Assembly (NCBI RefSeq): GCF_014237865.1
Contig: NZ_JACJUU010000007.1
Span: 107,262 to 171,261 of the forward strand
Source of the DNA: Pusillimonas minor
GTDB lineage: Bacteria; Pseudomonadota; Gammaproteobacteria; Burkholderiales; Burkholderiaceae_B
Reading direction: 5' to 3'
DNA: 64,000 nucleotides
In this document: in pieces, positions 30,863 through 40,789 of the stretch
Position numbering within the stretch: the first letter of the stretch is position 1
Layout: the number at the start of each line of letters is the position of its first letter
Notes under the pieces: model-generated
The model's input: only the letters and a program-made list of their open reading frames with translations
The model's database searches: none
What the model was told of the DNA's origin: nothing
Program-made: the position numbers and the translations under genes

Positions 30863-32159
30863 AGCGTTCCCCTTTTGCCGACAGATAAAGCTGACTTTGC
30901 TGCAAAGTAGGTCGTTCGAGGGCTTTGAGCGTCAGCGTGACTTGCTGCCAACGCACACCGGTCAGGTTGGGCAAGAGCAAGCTGTAAGAGCGCAACGGCC
31001 CCTCGACCTGAAACGACCGTACCTGATACGTGCGAAACCCTTCCGGTCGAGGTACCGGCGAACCTTGGGTGTCGACCGGCCCAGGAAACTTGTGTGGCAC
31101 CGCAGGCGAAGCTTTCAGCGTGACGAACGCCCTGCTGATATGCTGCAAGCTGCTGAGCCAATACTTGTCCCCCCACCGGCTGTCATTCAAGACGGACGCT
31201 GAAAGCGGTGTGGCCGCCCCCGTCACCACCCAGTCCGCCTCAACGTCATCCACCGACAAGAAACGCAGTGCCCAGCCGTTGGGCGCCAAAGCCATCAGGC
31301 GTTGGTTATTGGCATGGCGACCGCTGCGGCGCAAGGACGCCGTACAGCGCCAGGTCCTGGAAAGAGGTTTGCACAACACACTGACCAGCCGCCATCCACT
31401 GATCTGGACAGGCACACGATACAAAGACAGCAACAACTGCTGCATCCCATCGACACCGTGCACCAGCACCGATGCAGTGGCCGCAGACCTGGCCGACACC
31501 CAAGCCTGCATCGTCGCCTGAGTGGACAACGGGCCGGGTGCCGGCTGCCCAGACAACCAACGGCCCGCGGCACCGGCAGCAAACGCACCGCCCCCCGCCA
31601 CAACGCAAACAACCACCACGAACGCAGAAAGCCCTTTGGGCGCCCAGCGCCCCGGAATACGCCACAGTAAAGCTCTATCGTCGGCAGCAGCCGCCAACGC
31701 CCCCAGGCCTGGGGCGCCCGGATCACCCTGCGCAACACCCAAGTGCCGGATATGGGCGTACGCCAGTCGCAACTCGTCTATGAGCCCGGTGATCTGACCG
31801 ATGGACCCCAGCACTATGTCAGTGCGCGCTATGACTGCACCTTCGTGCACGGCCACAAGCCAATGTCGCCCGGGCTGTAAAACAATGGATACCGCCACGG
31901 TTCCCGACGGGTACAGACCCGCCACAATCTGGGCCGCCGAATAATGCGGCTCGTGACGCGACGCCTCATTGCGCGGGAACTGGATCAACCCCATGGCCGC
32001 CGCATGCTCGGAGGGTGTCACGCAATGCGTAGCGCGATAGCGCCTGGCCTTTGCCATGACCTGCTTTCGGGTGTGCCCCCCGAGCAATGGCAGCCAGTCC
32101 AGGCCGAACACCAGACATTTGCCATCCAGACGCTCACACCACATCGTGTCATCGGCCAT
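30846..32159 (-). CDS. pilO: Type IVb pilus protein PilO (PilO2 family)
   Basis: 437 residues: an N-terminal cytosolic domain resembling a degenerate actin-like/PilM module (LVFGLDWLPLLGG, HWLVAVHEGAVIARTDIVLG), one transmembrane helix about residues 177-198, and a periplasmic C-terminus with GWRLVSVLCKPLSRTWRC and a beta-rich end. In R64 PilO is needed for thin-pilus formation. This fused layout may explain why no separate pilM exists here; that is inference. Confidence 0.78.
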   Translation of the reverse strand: MADDTMWCERLDGKCLVFGLDWLPLLGGHTRKQVMAKARRYRATHCVTPSEHAAAMGLIQFPRNEASRHEPHYSAAQIVAGLYPSGTVAVSIVLQPGRHWLVAVHEGAVIARTDIVLGSIGQITGLIDELRLAYAHIRHLGVAQGDPGAPGLGALAAAADDRALLWRIPGRWAPKGLSAFVVVVCVVAGGGAFAAGAAGRWLSGQPAPGPLSTQATMQAWVSARSAATASVLVHGVDGMQQLLLSLYRVPVQISGWRLVSVLCKPLSRTWRCTASLRRSGRHANNQRLMALAPNGWALRFLSVDDVEADWVVTGAATPLSASVLNDSRWGDKYWLSSLQHISRAFVTLKASPAVPHKFPGPVDTQGSPVPRPEGFRTYQVRSFQVEGPLRSYSLLLPNLTGVRWQQVTLTLKALERPTLQQSQLYLSAKGERYEWQS

Positions 32160-32161
32160 GA

Positions 32162-33757
32162 CTAGAACCCCTCTTCGACTTGCGCCGTAATGACAATGAC
32201 TGTCTTGATCTGCTGTTGCGCGGCGCGGTCGCTGCCCCCCAGCAACATGGGCATCCCTGGATTCAGGCGACGTGTGTCAAGCTCGTGCTGGGCGCGATCG
32301 AAGCCCGACACCAGCACAGGCTGACCCGGCTGCAGAACCAGCTGTTGAACCGTACCGTTGCCGTCTATAGTGACCTGTTGCAGCTGCAAAGGATTTCGCG
32401 CGTCGCCAAACGTCACTGATTTGATTGGTTGCGCTACGGTGTTGTCGTAAGCCAGTGACAATAAAATCTGACCGTTTTCCTGCGCATCCGGGATCAGGGT
32501 CAACAACGAACCCACCGTCTCTTCTTTCTGGCTGACCGACACGGTAGGCAAGCTGCTGTCCTGCCCTTGGCCCAAGGCCGTGGTTTGCACTTTGTCGATA
32601 TACGAAAACGTTGTGCGAACCGCATGTGTGACCGGTCGTCGGTTTAGTGTCAATACCGGAACGCTGCTGCGCCTTACCACCTGCCCCACCTGACCAAGCG
32701 CTTTGATCATGGCCTCGGATCCTTTGAACGGCCCCTCGGCAAGCGACACCCCAAGACTGGCGGCCTCGGCCACAACAGACCCCGCCGACGCAGCCGAGGC
32801 CGCCATACGCGCGCTGGTAAAAACCAGATCCCAATCCATCCCGGCTTCCGCAGTCTCTTTCGTGACCAGGGTTATTTCTTCAAAGACCAGTCGGATACGA
32901 CGGGTCAGCGCCAGGTTCTCCTGGTCGAGATAAGTCGCGATACGCTGCAATACTTCGGGCGTGTCGGTGACCACAACCAACGCACTGGCGCCCTCTTGCG
33001 CCACGGCAACACCGGCCCGCGTCAGAAAGGGCTCAAGACGTGCCTTTACAACGTCCATCACGCCAATTTGCTCGCTTTGCAGCCGTGTACTTGAAGTACT
33101 GGAAAAGCCCTGGTCCTGGCCGCTTCGATTGGCCCCCAGAGACGCCTCGGACTGGGCGGCCTGCGTCAACGCCCGGACATTGAACACCCGGGTTTCAGTG
33201 CGATAGAACTCGATACGACCCTGTGCGTAACGCCAGTACACCCCGAGCGTGGCCGCCACACTGTCCAGAATGGCTGACAAGGGCTGAGCCTCGCCATCCA
33301 GCCGCATGGCAGATTCGGCAGGCACCACAGCCCCCTGGCCCGCGGCATCTCCGCCAGCCAGTCGTGGAGAGAAACGTTCAAGTGGCCAGAGCGCTTCGGG
33401 CCGGACATGTACGGGTATCCCGGTCGCCGCAGTTATCCGTCGTGCAATCACCGGCAAAGGTCGCGGCTCGGCAGTAAAAATAAGCGTGGTTTTAACGTTG
33501 GCCCGCAACGCCACCGGCAATGTCAGCTCGCGCGACAGCGGTAGCGGTTTACCCACCAGCCAGGGGCGATCGACGTGCTGGGCCGAGCGGCGTACGTCGG
33601 CATCGGCCAATTGCGCAGCAAAAGCGCGCTGACGCTGATCGATACTGTCCCCCGTTTCTACAACCCGTTGCGATATCTCGCGTAACCGCTCGTGCAAGGC
33701 GCACCCGGAAAGCATCAACCCCAAGGCCAGCACCGCGCCGAACTTGAGCGACATCAT
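32162..33757 (-). CDS. pilN: Outer-membrane secretin PilN of the type IVb pilus
   Basis: 531 residues, lipoprotein signal with lipobox LSGC at residues 16-19. N-terminal N domains (RITAATGIPVHVRPEAL, PLSAILDSVAATLGVYWRYAQG), an N3-like part (VKARLEPFLTRAGVAVAQEGASALVVVTDTPEVLQRIATYL), and the C-terminal secretin core (VFEEITLVTKETAEAGMDWDLVF ... LTLIPDAQENGQILLSL). Starts ATGATG, with the pilL stop overlapping as ATGA. Forms the exit pore. Confidence 0.88.
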   Translation of the reverse strand: MMSLKFGAVLALGLMLSGCALHERLREISQRVVETGDSIDQRQRAFAAQLADADVRRSAQHVDRPWLVGKPLPLSRELTLPVALRANVKTTLIFTAEPRPLPVIARRITAATGIPVHVRPEALWPLERFSPRLAGGDAAGQGAVVPAESAMRLDGEAQPLSAILDSVAATLGVYWRYAQGRIEFYRTETRVFNVRALTQAAQSEASLGANRSGQDQGFSSTSSTRLQSEQIGVMDVVKARLEPFLTRAGVAVAQEGASALVVVTDTPEVLQRIATYLDQENLALTRRIRLVFEEITLVTKETAEAGMDWDLVFTSARMAASAASAGSVVAEAASLGVSLAEGPFKGSEAMIKALGQVGQVVRRSSVPVLTLNRRPVTHAVRTTFSYIDKVQTTALGQGQDSSLPTVSVSQKEETVGSLLTLIPDAQENGQILLSLAYDNTVAQPIKSVTFGDARNPLQLQQVTIDGNGTVQQLVLQPGQPVLVSGFDRAQHELDTRRLNPGMPMLLGGSDRAAQQQIKTVIVITAQVEEGF

Positions 33758-34737
33758 GATTGTCCTGCCGCGGTACGGGTACGGTCACAGGCCTGCGCAT
33801 AAGGCACGATACGCAACACGCGATTGGAATAAAAACAAGGCTGCAGTGGCTTAACCGCGAGTTCTGTGCTGCCAACCAAAGCCTGCACCGCCTCGATAAA
33901 CGGCACATCGAAATTCGCCGCGCCGGTAATCGGTATATCGACATCCACCATCCAGTGCTCTGGCCCAAAATCCCAACCGGCCTGTTCCGCCCAGCGAACC
34001 AGGGTTTGGCGCAGCGTACCGTCGGATCGACCCACGGCATACGTCGGGGTTTGGGACGGCACCGGCGCAGGCCCAAGGTTGGCCTCCGACGGCGCAACAG
34101 GCATGATATCGCCCGACGCCTCCGGCGCAGGCAAAGTCGGCTCCGGGGCAACAAGCGACGACACCTGCGGTTGCGGTGACGGCTTAGGTAGCGACGGCAC
34201 AGGCGGGTGCGGCGGCGTGGGCACCGGCAAGGGTGGTGGCAAGGGTGGTGGCAATGGCGCACCATGTGCAACCGGATGCACAGCAGTATTGTCCCCAAGG
34301 GCCTCGCCAGCACCCGCGCTGGGCAAGTCCTCGCCGTCCCGACGGGCAAAGGCTTGCAAATGACCGCCGCGAATCACCAGCAACGCCGGCACCTCGTCAA
34401 TGACGAGAAAATCACCCTGGCGCCGAGGCGTCAGCAAACGATCGCCGGCCACACCCTGCTGCAGGGCCTGCTTGAGCGAACGGGCGAACAACGCCGGCAC
34501 AGGGCTGCCCGGCCCGAACTGCAGCCAGACGTTGCGGCCGTTATCAAACACCTGCAACGGCGCAATATTGCGGTCACCCGACAAAACCCAGTCAAAATGA
34601 AACTGCCCCCCGCCCAATGCCGCACTGTCCGGCACCCCGGCCGGCTCGAGCGACTTGAATGCCGTTTGCAGGTCCGGAAACTGGGCGCACCCAGCCAGCA
34701 GCAGCATCGGCAAATACAACGTTCGCGTCTTTCCCAT
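33754..34737 (-). CDS. pilL: PilL-like lipoprotein with TcpQ-type C-terminal domain
   Basis: 327 residues. Lipobox LAGC at residues 14-17, a central domain, a striking proline-rich stretch about residues 160-200 (repeated PLPPPLP and PHPPVP), then a TcpQ/PilL C-terminal domain (TLRQTLVRWAEQAGWDFGPEHW ... FIEAVQALV) that in Vibrio TcpQ stabilises the secretin. First gene of the pilus operon; GGAG lies 8 bases upstream. The proline linker could span the periplasm. Confidence 0.8.
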   Translation of the reverse strand: MGKTRTLYLPMLLLAGCAQFPDLQTAFKSLEPAGVPDSAALGGGQFHFDWVLSGDRNIAPLQVFDNGRNVWLQFGPGSPVPALFARSLKQALQQGVAGDRLLTPRRQGDFLVIDEVPALLVIRGGHLQAFARRDGEDLPSAGAGEALGDNTAVHPVAHGAPLPPPLPPPLPVPTPPHPPVPSLPKPSPQPQVSSLVAPEPTLPAPEASGDIMPVAPSEANLGPAPVPSQTPTYAVGRSDGTLRQTLVRWAEQAGWDFGPEHWMVDVDIPITGAANFDVPFIEAVQALVGSTELAVKPLQPCFYSNRVLRIVPYAQACDRTRTAAGQS

Positions 34738-34804
34738 TCAAGCCACTCCCCCCGGGGAACATCCCCGTTGAACATGGACGTATGCTGCGGCTTTGGCGAC
34801 GCCT

Positions 34805-34858
34805 AAAAAAGCCCGGGTTGTACGAATGGCCTGATTCAGCCACCATCGGCGCTTTTTT
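34805..34858 (-). terminator. Long terminator-like hairpin in the pil operon leader
   Basis: AAAAAAGC (34805-34812) and GCTTTTTT (34851-34858) are perfect complements closing a 38-base interior that itself contains paired ATGG/CCAT and CTGA/TCAG segments. On the minus strand the structure ends in six T and lies between the predicted promoter and pilL, so it could attenuate pil transcription. Confidence 0.4.
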
Positions 34859-34874
34859 AATCCAATAAAAAATA

Positions 34875-34904
34875 ATTATTTTTCAGTAACTTATAAAAAA
34901 ACAA
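34875..34904 (-). promoter_or_regulatory. Possible promoter of the pil operon
   Basis: TTGTTT (34899-34904), 18 bases, AATAAT (34875-34880) on the minus strand within the A/T-rich block. It would give a leader of about 130 bases before pilL. Matches are easy to find in such A/T-rich DNA, so this is tentative. Confidence 0.3.
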
Positions 34905-35176
34905 AAGCAATTAGATGCCGTGCTGACACACCCCAAGCCAGGGGCAAAAGTGTCCGCCACGAAACATTACATTTCGCAACACACACGCGCGAATGATTTT
35001 GCTACCCTTCAGTTGCCTGACCAGAAGTCGTTTCATCCGCTGCGACCCACGTGCACCCGGCTACCCACAATCAATATTCAAAAGCCTGCACATTCCGGTC
35101 GTTCAAAAGCCCGTATGTTGTCCACGGTTTTGCGCCCTCTGGTGTCCCACCGTGTCAACTGCACAGGAGACAACCC

Positions 35177-35458
35177 ATGAATGAAACTCTCGACCTGTTC
35201 TGGGGACGCGCCCTTAAAATTGCGCGCCACTATGACACCGACGGCATGATTTTTGCCGACCTGACCGGCATGGCCGATGACTTTTCAGCCGGCTTCCACG
35301 AAGCTATTGCCGACACCCCCGAAGACAAACGCCAACACGCCATTGCAACGCTTCAAGGCAAGCTGAACGACGCGGGTAGCAGCGACCGCTACAACGACAG
35401 GTACTGCGAAGCCTTTACAGAGCTGGCCGCCAGCCTGAACCGCATCCCCATTTACTGA
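35177..35458 (+). CDS. Small uncharacterised protein
   Basis: 93 residues, acidic, mostly helical, no signal or membrane segment (MNETLDLFWGRALKIARHYDTDG start). A good AGGAG lies 7 bases before the ATG, and codon use matches the neighbours, so it is probably real. A longer frame from 35051 has no support. I do not recognise the family. It is first in a row of three small plus-strand genes ahead of convergent purB. Confidence 0.65.
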   Translation: MNETLDLFWGRALKIARHYDTDGMIFADLTGMADDFSAGFHEAIADTPEDKRQHAIATLQGKLNDAGSSDRYNDRYCEAFTELAASLNRIPIY

Positions 35459-35465
35459 CACGCCG

Positions 35466-35494
35466 GGTGTGGCGGCCTTTCGGGTTGCCACACC
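35466..35494 (+). terminator. 8-bp hairpin after the 35177 gene
   Basis: ggtgtggc pairs with gccacacc around a 13-base loop directly after the stop codon; no T run follows, so its terminator role is doubtful. Confidence 0.35.
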
Positions 35495-35533
35495 GCTTGA
35501 CCACCTCGATGCCCCGCCGACTAGAATAGGGGC

Positions 35534-35731
35534 ATGAAAATCGCAATTATTCTGGTCAGTATTCTTTCCATGGCACTTGCCATTGGCTGGCACTTAAGAA
35601 AACACAATGGCACCCCTGGCCGTCTTTCCTTCAGGCAAAAACTAAATATCGTCATGACCAGTCTGGTCACCGGCATCGTCGTGTATTTCGGGCTCCTGCT
35701 TGTTGCACTGGCCTGGATGGCCCTGCGCTGA
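35534..35731 (+). CDS. Small two-helix membrane protein, function unknown
   Basis: 65 residues: hydrophobic helix about 3-18 (IAIILVSILSMALAIGW), a basic loop (HLRKHNGTPGRLSFRQKL), and a second helix about 44-63 (LVTGIVVYFGLLLVALAWMAL). The ribosome site before the ATG is weak (ATAGGGGC). The hydrophobicity pattern argues that it is a real inner-membrane protein; no function is assigned. Confidence 0.6.
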   Translation: MKIAIILVSILSMALAIGWHLRKHNGTPGRLSFRQKLNIVMTSLVTGIVVYFGLLLVALAWMALR

Positions 35732-35796
35732 CAGACGTAACCCCACACCAACAGCTACAATGCAGTCTGGCAATCTTTACTACAGCGTGTGCAATT

Positions 35797-36162
35797 TTGA
35801 ATCAAACACAGTCCGAAAACTGGGGTTTTCTGCACCCCGAATGCTTTGGTGACAAGGCCCTGGTGTTTTTCAGCTGGGACCTGGCCAAAACCATCGAACA
35901 ACAGTTCCGTCTGCATGCCGAATCAAGCCTGGGTATTCAGCTGACCGAAGCACAAAAAGCCGTCGATCGCCTGCTCAAGCAATACGTACAAATACAGGCC
36001 AACCCGGCAGCCTTCGAAGGCCAAAGCATTACGCTCGAACTCGAGCAAGACGACAGCGATGGCGAATCAACGCCTATGCTGGCGCTAAAAACATCGCCCG
36101 AGCTCGAAGAAAAAATCCTGGCTGCCCAGGCACAGATGCAAAGTTCGCAAAGCGTGAACTGA
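35797..36162 (+). CDS. Uncharacterised protein, TTG start
   Basis: 121 residues, acidic, helical in the middle (AESSLGIQLTEAQKAVDRLLKQYVQIQ), ending in a Gln/Ser-rich tail. The only usable in-frame start before the body is TTG at 35797, with no clear ribosome site; a TACAAT -10-like box lies at 35756-35761. The body looks coding because of its third-position bias. Family not recognised. Confidence 0.5.
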   Translation: MNQTQSENWGFLHPECFGDKALVFFSWDLAKTIEQQFRLHAESSLGIQLTEAQKAVDRLLKQYVQIQANPAAFEGQSITLELEQDDSDGESTPMLALKTSPELEEKILAAQAQMQSSQSVN

Positions 36163-36169
36163 AAATAAT

Positions 36170-36191
36170 AATGCCCCCAACAGGGGGCATT
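36170..36191 (-). terminator. Terminator of purB
   Basis: A perfect 9-bp stem (aatgccccc / gggggcatt) with a 4-base loop, 21 bases downstream of the purB stop. On the minus strand it is followed by ATTATTATTTTC, a usable T-rich tract. It may also stop the convergent small gene. Confidence 0.75.
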
Positions 36192-36212
36192 GCATACCGG
36201 CAAAAAACAGGC

Positions 36213-37595
<1,383 letters not shown>

Positions 37596-37706
37596 TCACG
37601 AAGAAAAAAACAAGCCGGGATTTTACCACCCACCCCATACTGTGGGATATAAGGCACAGAATCTGTCACGAAGCGCCGCCGCCCCGGCATCCGGCCTTTG
37701 CAGGGG

Positions 37707-37734
37707 CTGACATCAGCGCCATCCCTGATATACT
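37707..37734 (+). promoter_or_regulatory. Predicted sigma70 promoter of the GST-like gene
   Basis: CTGACA (37707-37712), 16 bases, TATACT (37729-37734); each hexamer has five of six consensus bases. The start site would lie about 23 bases before the ATG. Confidence 0.55.
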
Positions 37735-37763
37735 TTTTGCACCTTCTACTTCAAGATTTCGCC

Positions 37764-38378
37764 ATGAAACTTATCGGTTCGCTGACCAGCCCATACGTAC
37801 GTAAAGTTCGCATTGTCATGGCAGAGAAAAAGCTCGACTACGAGCTGGTTCTTGAGGATGTCTGGGCGGCCGACACCAAAATCAAAGAATACAACCCGTT
37901 GGGCAAGGTGCCCTGTCTGGTCACCGACGACGGCGGCAGCATTTTCGATTCCCGCGTTATCGTCGAGTACCTCGATACGCTGTCGCCCGTAGGACGTTTG
38001 CTGCCGCAAAGCGGGCGCGACCGCACCGCCACAAAATGCTGGGAAGCCATTGCCGACGGCCTGCTCGATGCGGGCGTTACCATTGTTGCCGAAGGACGTC
38101 GCCCCGAGCACCTGCGCAGCGAAGACTGGATACAACGCCAGCGCGGCAAGATTACGTCGGCGCTGGTCTCGATGGAGCGCAGCCTGGGCCCAAACAACTA
38201 CTGTATGGGGGTTAACCTTAGTCTGGCCGACGTCGCGGTGGGCTGTGCCCTGGGTTTTCTCGACTTTCGCATGCCCGACCTTAACTGGCGTGAAACCTAC
38301 CCGCATTTGGCTGCGCTGTACACCAAACTCCTGACGCGACCATCGTTCTCGGCAACCATTCCCAAATTGCCCTCGTAA
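37764..38378 (+). CDS. Glutathione S-transferase family protein (SspA-like)
   Basis: 204 residues from ATG 37764 (MKLIGSLTSPYVRKVRIVMAEKKLDYELV). N-terminal thioredoxin-fold domain with the glutathione-binding cis-Pro/ Ser region KVPCLVTDDGGSIFDSRVIVEYLD, and an all-helical C-terminal domain (LSLADVAVGCALGFLDFRMPDLNW). Ser or Tyr-type GSTs and the polymerase-binding SspA share this layout; the genomic place beside purB does not settle which. Preceded by its own promoter and followed by a very strong terminator. Confidence 0.85.
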   Translation: MKLIGSLTSPYVRKVRIVMAEKKLDYELVLEDVWAADTKIKEYNPLGKVPCLVTDDGGSIFDSRVIVEYLDTLSPVGRLLPQSGRDRTATKCWEAIADGLLDAGVTIVAEGRRPEHLRSEDWIQRQRGKITSALVSMERSLGPNNYCMGVNLSLADVAVGCALGFLDFRMPDLNWRETYPHLAALYTKLLTRPSFSATIPKLPS

Positions 38379-38407
38379 GTTTTACGCACAGTTCAACTGT
38401 GAACACG

Positions 38408-38465
38408 GTTAAGCCCAACGCTAAAAGGCCCGGACAATTCCGGGCCTTTTAGCGTTGGGCTTAAC
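38408..38465. terminator. 27-bp perfect inverted repeat, bidirectional terminator
   Basis: Arms 38408-38434 and 38439-38465 are complementary at all 27 positions around a caat loop. The inner part, aaaaggcccgga/tccgggcctttt, is a standard two-way intrinsic terminator serving the convergent GST-like and mnmA genes; the outer 15 bp extend it well beyond the usual size. Confidence 0.9.
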
Positions 38466-38510
38466 GTTTTGCCATCAAGAGGCGCCGTACAGACCACACC
38501 CATACAGGCG

Positions 38511-39629
38511 TCAGATGATGATCCCGCCGCCCAGGCAGACATCGCCGTCGTACAAAACCGCCGACTGCCCCGGAGTCACCGCCCACTGAGCGTCGTCAAA
38601 GCGCAAGGTAAAGCAACCCTCTTCAGTGGCAGACTCGAGTGCGCACGCGGCATCGGCCTGCCGGTAGCGCGTTTTCGCACCAAAGGCACCGGCTTTTGGC
38701 GCATGACCCGCCACCCAACTGGCATCTTGGGCCTGTAACGTGTGCTGCAACAACCAGGGGTGATCATGCCCCTGGACCACATACAACACATTGTTTTCAA
38801 GGTCTTTGCGTGCGGTGTACCAGGCCTGCGCCGTACCATCGTCGCTCTGATGCCCCTTCACACCACCAATGCCCAAGCCTTTGCGTTGCCCCAGCGTATA
38901 AAACGCCAGCCCCTGATGGCGTCCGATGGTTTTACCATCGGGTGTTTTGATGGGGCCCGGCTGTGTTGGCAAATATCGGTTAAGAAACTCCCGAAATGGA
39001 CGCTCGCCGATAAAACATATGCCGGTGGAATCTTTCTTGGCTGCGTTAGGTAAGCCCAACTGCTGTGCGATTTCGCGCACTTGAGTTTTAGGGATTTCGC
39101 CCAACGGAAACAAAGTTTTCGACAACTGGGCCTGATTCAGGCGATGCAGGAAATAGCTTTGATCTTTGGTGTGATCGAGCGCCTTGAGCAATTGCCACTG
39201 CGGGCCGCCGGCACCCTGCACTTCGCGGACACGCGCGTAGTGCCCTGTGGCAATGCGCTCGGCCCCCAACGACATGGCATGATCGAGAAACGCCTTGAAC
39301 TTGATTTCGGCGTTGCACAAGACGTCGGGGTTGGGCGTGCGCCCGGCGGAGTACTCCCGCAAGAATTCGGCAAATACCCGGTCTTTGTACTCGGCGGCAA
39401 AGTTGACGGCCTCGATTTCAATACCCAGCAAATCGGCCACACTGGCGGCGTCGATCCAGTCTTGCCGCGACGAGCAATACTCGGAGTCGTCGTCATCTTC
39501 CCAGTTTTTCATGAAAAGACCGACCACTTCGTACCCTTGTTGCTTGAGCAGCCAGGCAGACACCGACGAGTCGACCCCGCCTGACATACCGATAACAACA
39601 CGCCCCTTCGAGGCAGACTGTGCTGACAT
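38511..39629 (-). CDS. mnmA: tRNA-specific 2-thiouridylase MnmA
   Basis: Thiolates U34 of tRNAs for Lys, Glu and Gln. 372 residues: PP-loop [14 protein letters not shown] near residue 12, catalytic cysteines in VLCNAEIKF and [10 protein letters not shown], and the C-terminal beta-barrel domain. 15 bases after aroG on the same strand, so perhaps under the same attenuated message. Confidence 0.97.
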   Translation of the reverse strand: MSAQSASKGRVVIGMSGGVDSSVSAWLLKQQGYEVVGLFMKNWEDDDDSEYCSSRQDWIDAASVADLLGIEIEAVNFAAEYKDRVFAEFLREYSAGRTPNPDVLCNAEIKFKAFLDHAMSLGAERIATGHYARVREVQGAGGPQWQLLKALDHTKDQSYFLHRLNQAQLSKTLFPLGEIPKTQVREIAQQLGLPNAAKKDSTGICFIGERPFREFLNRYLPTQPGPIKTPDGKTIGRHQGLAFYTLGQRKGLGIGGVKGHQSDDGTAQAWYTARKDLENNVLYVVQGHDHPWLLQHTLQAQDASWVAGHAPKAGAFGAKTRYRQADAACALESATEEGCFTLRFDDAQWAVTPGQSAVLYDGDVCLGGGIII

Positions 39630-39644
39630 GCAATAAAACCTTTG

Positions 39645-40721
39645 TTAGTTGTCGAGGACGCTGGCGACGGCCTCGCGACGCTTCTTGACCGCCGCGGCCA
39701 GGCGCTCGAGCATGCGCACGGAGGAATCCCAGTCAACACAGCCGTCAGTGATACTCTGGCCATACACCAGGGGTTGCCCGGCCACCAGATCTTGACGGCC
39801 CTCGACCAGATGGCTTTCGATCATGACGCCAAACAAGCGCTCGTCGCCGGCTTCCATTTGACGCGCGACGTCGTCGATGACCGCCGGTTGATTGCGGTAA
39901 TCTTTATTGCTGTTGGCATGGCTGGCATCAATCATGATGCGCGGGCGCAAGCCCGATTTGGCCAGTACGGCCGACGTTTCCTCGACGCTGGCGGCGTCGT
40001 AGTTAGGTTGCTTGCCACCACGCAAAATAACGTGACAGTCTTCGTTGCCGGCGGTAGACACAATGGCCGAATGCCCCCCTTTTGTGACCGACAGGAAGTG
40101 ATGTGGTTGCGAAGCTGCCTTGATGGCGTCGACGGCAATTTTGATGTTGCCGTCTGTCCCGTTCTTGAACCCCACCGGGCACGACAACCCCGACGCCAAC
40201 TCGCGGTGAACCTGGCTCTCGGTGGTGCGCGCGCCAATCGCCCCCCAAGAGACGAGGTCGGCAATGTATTGCGGGGTAATCATGTCGAGGAACTCGCAAC
40301 CGGCAGGCAAGCCCAGGCTATTGACCTGCAACAGCAATTCGCGCGCGGTGCGCAAACCCAGGTTAATGTTGAAGCTGCCGTCAAGGCCAGGATCGTTGAT
40401 TAGCCCTTTCCAGCCAACCGTCGTGCGCGGCTTCTCGAAATACACCCGCATAATGATCTCGAGCTCGCCACTGAAGCGGTCGCGCTGCGCCTTCAGGCGC
40501 CCCGCGTATTCAAGGGCGGCATCGACATTATGAATCGAGCAGGGCCCGATTACCACGACCAGACGGTCATCGGTGCCGTGCAGGATATTGTGGATGGCCG
40601 ACCGCGCAGCATAAACGGTTGACGAGACCGCCTCGGTGGCAGCAAACTCGCGCATGACATGCGCGGGCGGGCTAAGCTCCTTGATTTCTCGGATACGTAG
40701 ATCATCGGTGTTGTAAGGCAC
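39645..40721 (-). CDS. aroG: 3-deoxy-7-phosphoheptulonate synthase, AroG type
   Basis: First step of the shikimate pathway: condenses PEP and erythrose 4-phosphate. 358 residues, class I (E. coli AroF/G/H-like). Conserved VIGPCSIHN, MRVYFEKPRTTVGWKG, ARTTESQVHRELASGLSCPVGFKNGTDG and the C-terminal metal-ligand region. GTG start at 40721 with AGGAG 6 bases upstream. The Phe-rich leader upstream suggests regulation by phenylalanine supply. Confidence 0.96.
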   Translation of the reverse strand: MPYNTDDLRIREIKELSPPAHVMREFAATEAVSSTVYAARSAIHNILHGTDDRLVVVIGPCSIHNVDAALEYAGRLKAQRDRFSGELEIIMRVYFEKPRTTVGWKGLINDPGLDGSFNINLGLRTARELLLQVNSLGLPAGCEFLDMITPQYIADLVSWGAIGARTTESQVHRELASGLSCPVGFKNGTDGNIKIAVDAIKAASQPHHFLSVTKGGHSAIVSTAGNEDCHVILRGGKQPNYDAASVEETSAVLAKSGLRPRIMIDASHANSNKDYRNQPAVIDDVARQMEAGDERLFGVMIESHLVEGRQDLVAGQPLVYGQSITDGCVDWDSSVRMLERLAAAVKKRREAVASVLDN

Positions 40722-40741
40722 TTGCGACTCCTGAACGATAC

Positions 40742-40775
40742 AAAAAAAGCCGCCTAGCGACGCTGGCGGCTTTTT
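40742..40775 (-). terminator. Attenuator terminator in the aroG leader
   Basis: On the minus strand GCCGCCAGC pairs with GCTAGGCGGC (one bulged A) around a 3-base loop, flanked by A5 before and T7 after. It stands between the leader-peptide gene and aroG, 21 bases before the GTG. An alternative pairing exists: leader segment CTGGTGG (codons 19-21) with CCGCCAG of the terminator's left arm, which would prevent its formation. Confidence 0.8.
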
Positions 40776-40789
40776 GGGAATTTTGTTTG

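Larger units (their letters stand above)
34738..35176. other. 439-bp non-coding region between pilL and the small genes
   Basis: It separates divergent transcription. 34860-34912 is very rich in A/T, unlike the surroundings, and holds a possible pil promoter. 34805-34858 is a large hairpin. From about 34920 to 35176 I see only reading frames without ribosome sites, plus the AGGAG of the next gene; no RNA gene was recognised. Confidence 0.6.

Noticed and set aside
25806..34737. Pilus cluster as part of a conjugative plasmid or integrative element
   Set aside because: No relaxase, coupling protein, replication gene, integrase, att-like repeats or tRNA gene adjoins; flanking genes are chromosomal.
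34920..35184. Overlapping short frames in the pil intergenic region
   Set aside because: No ribosome sites, conflicting frames and no protein-like composition; only the gene from 35177 has an AGGAG.
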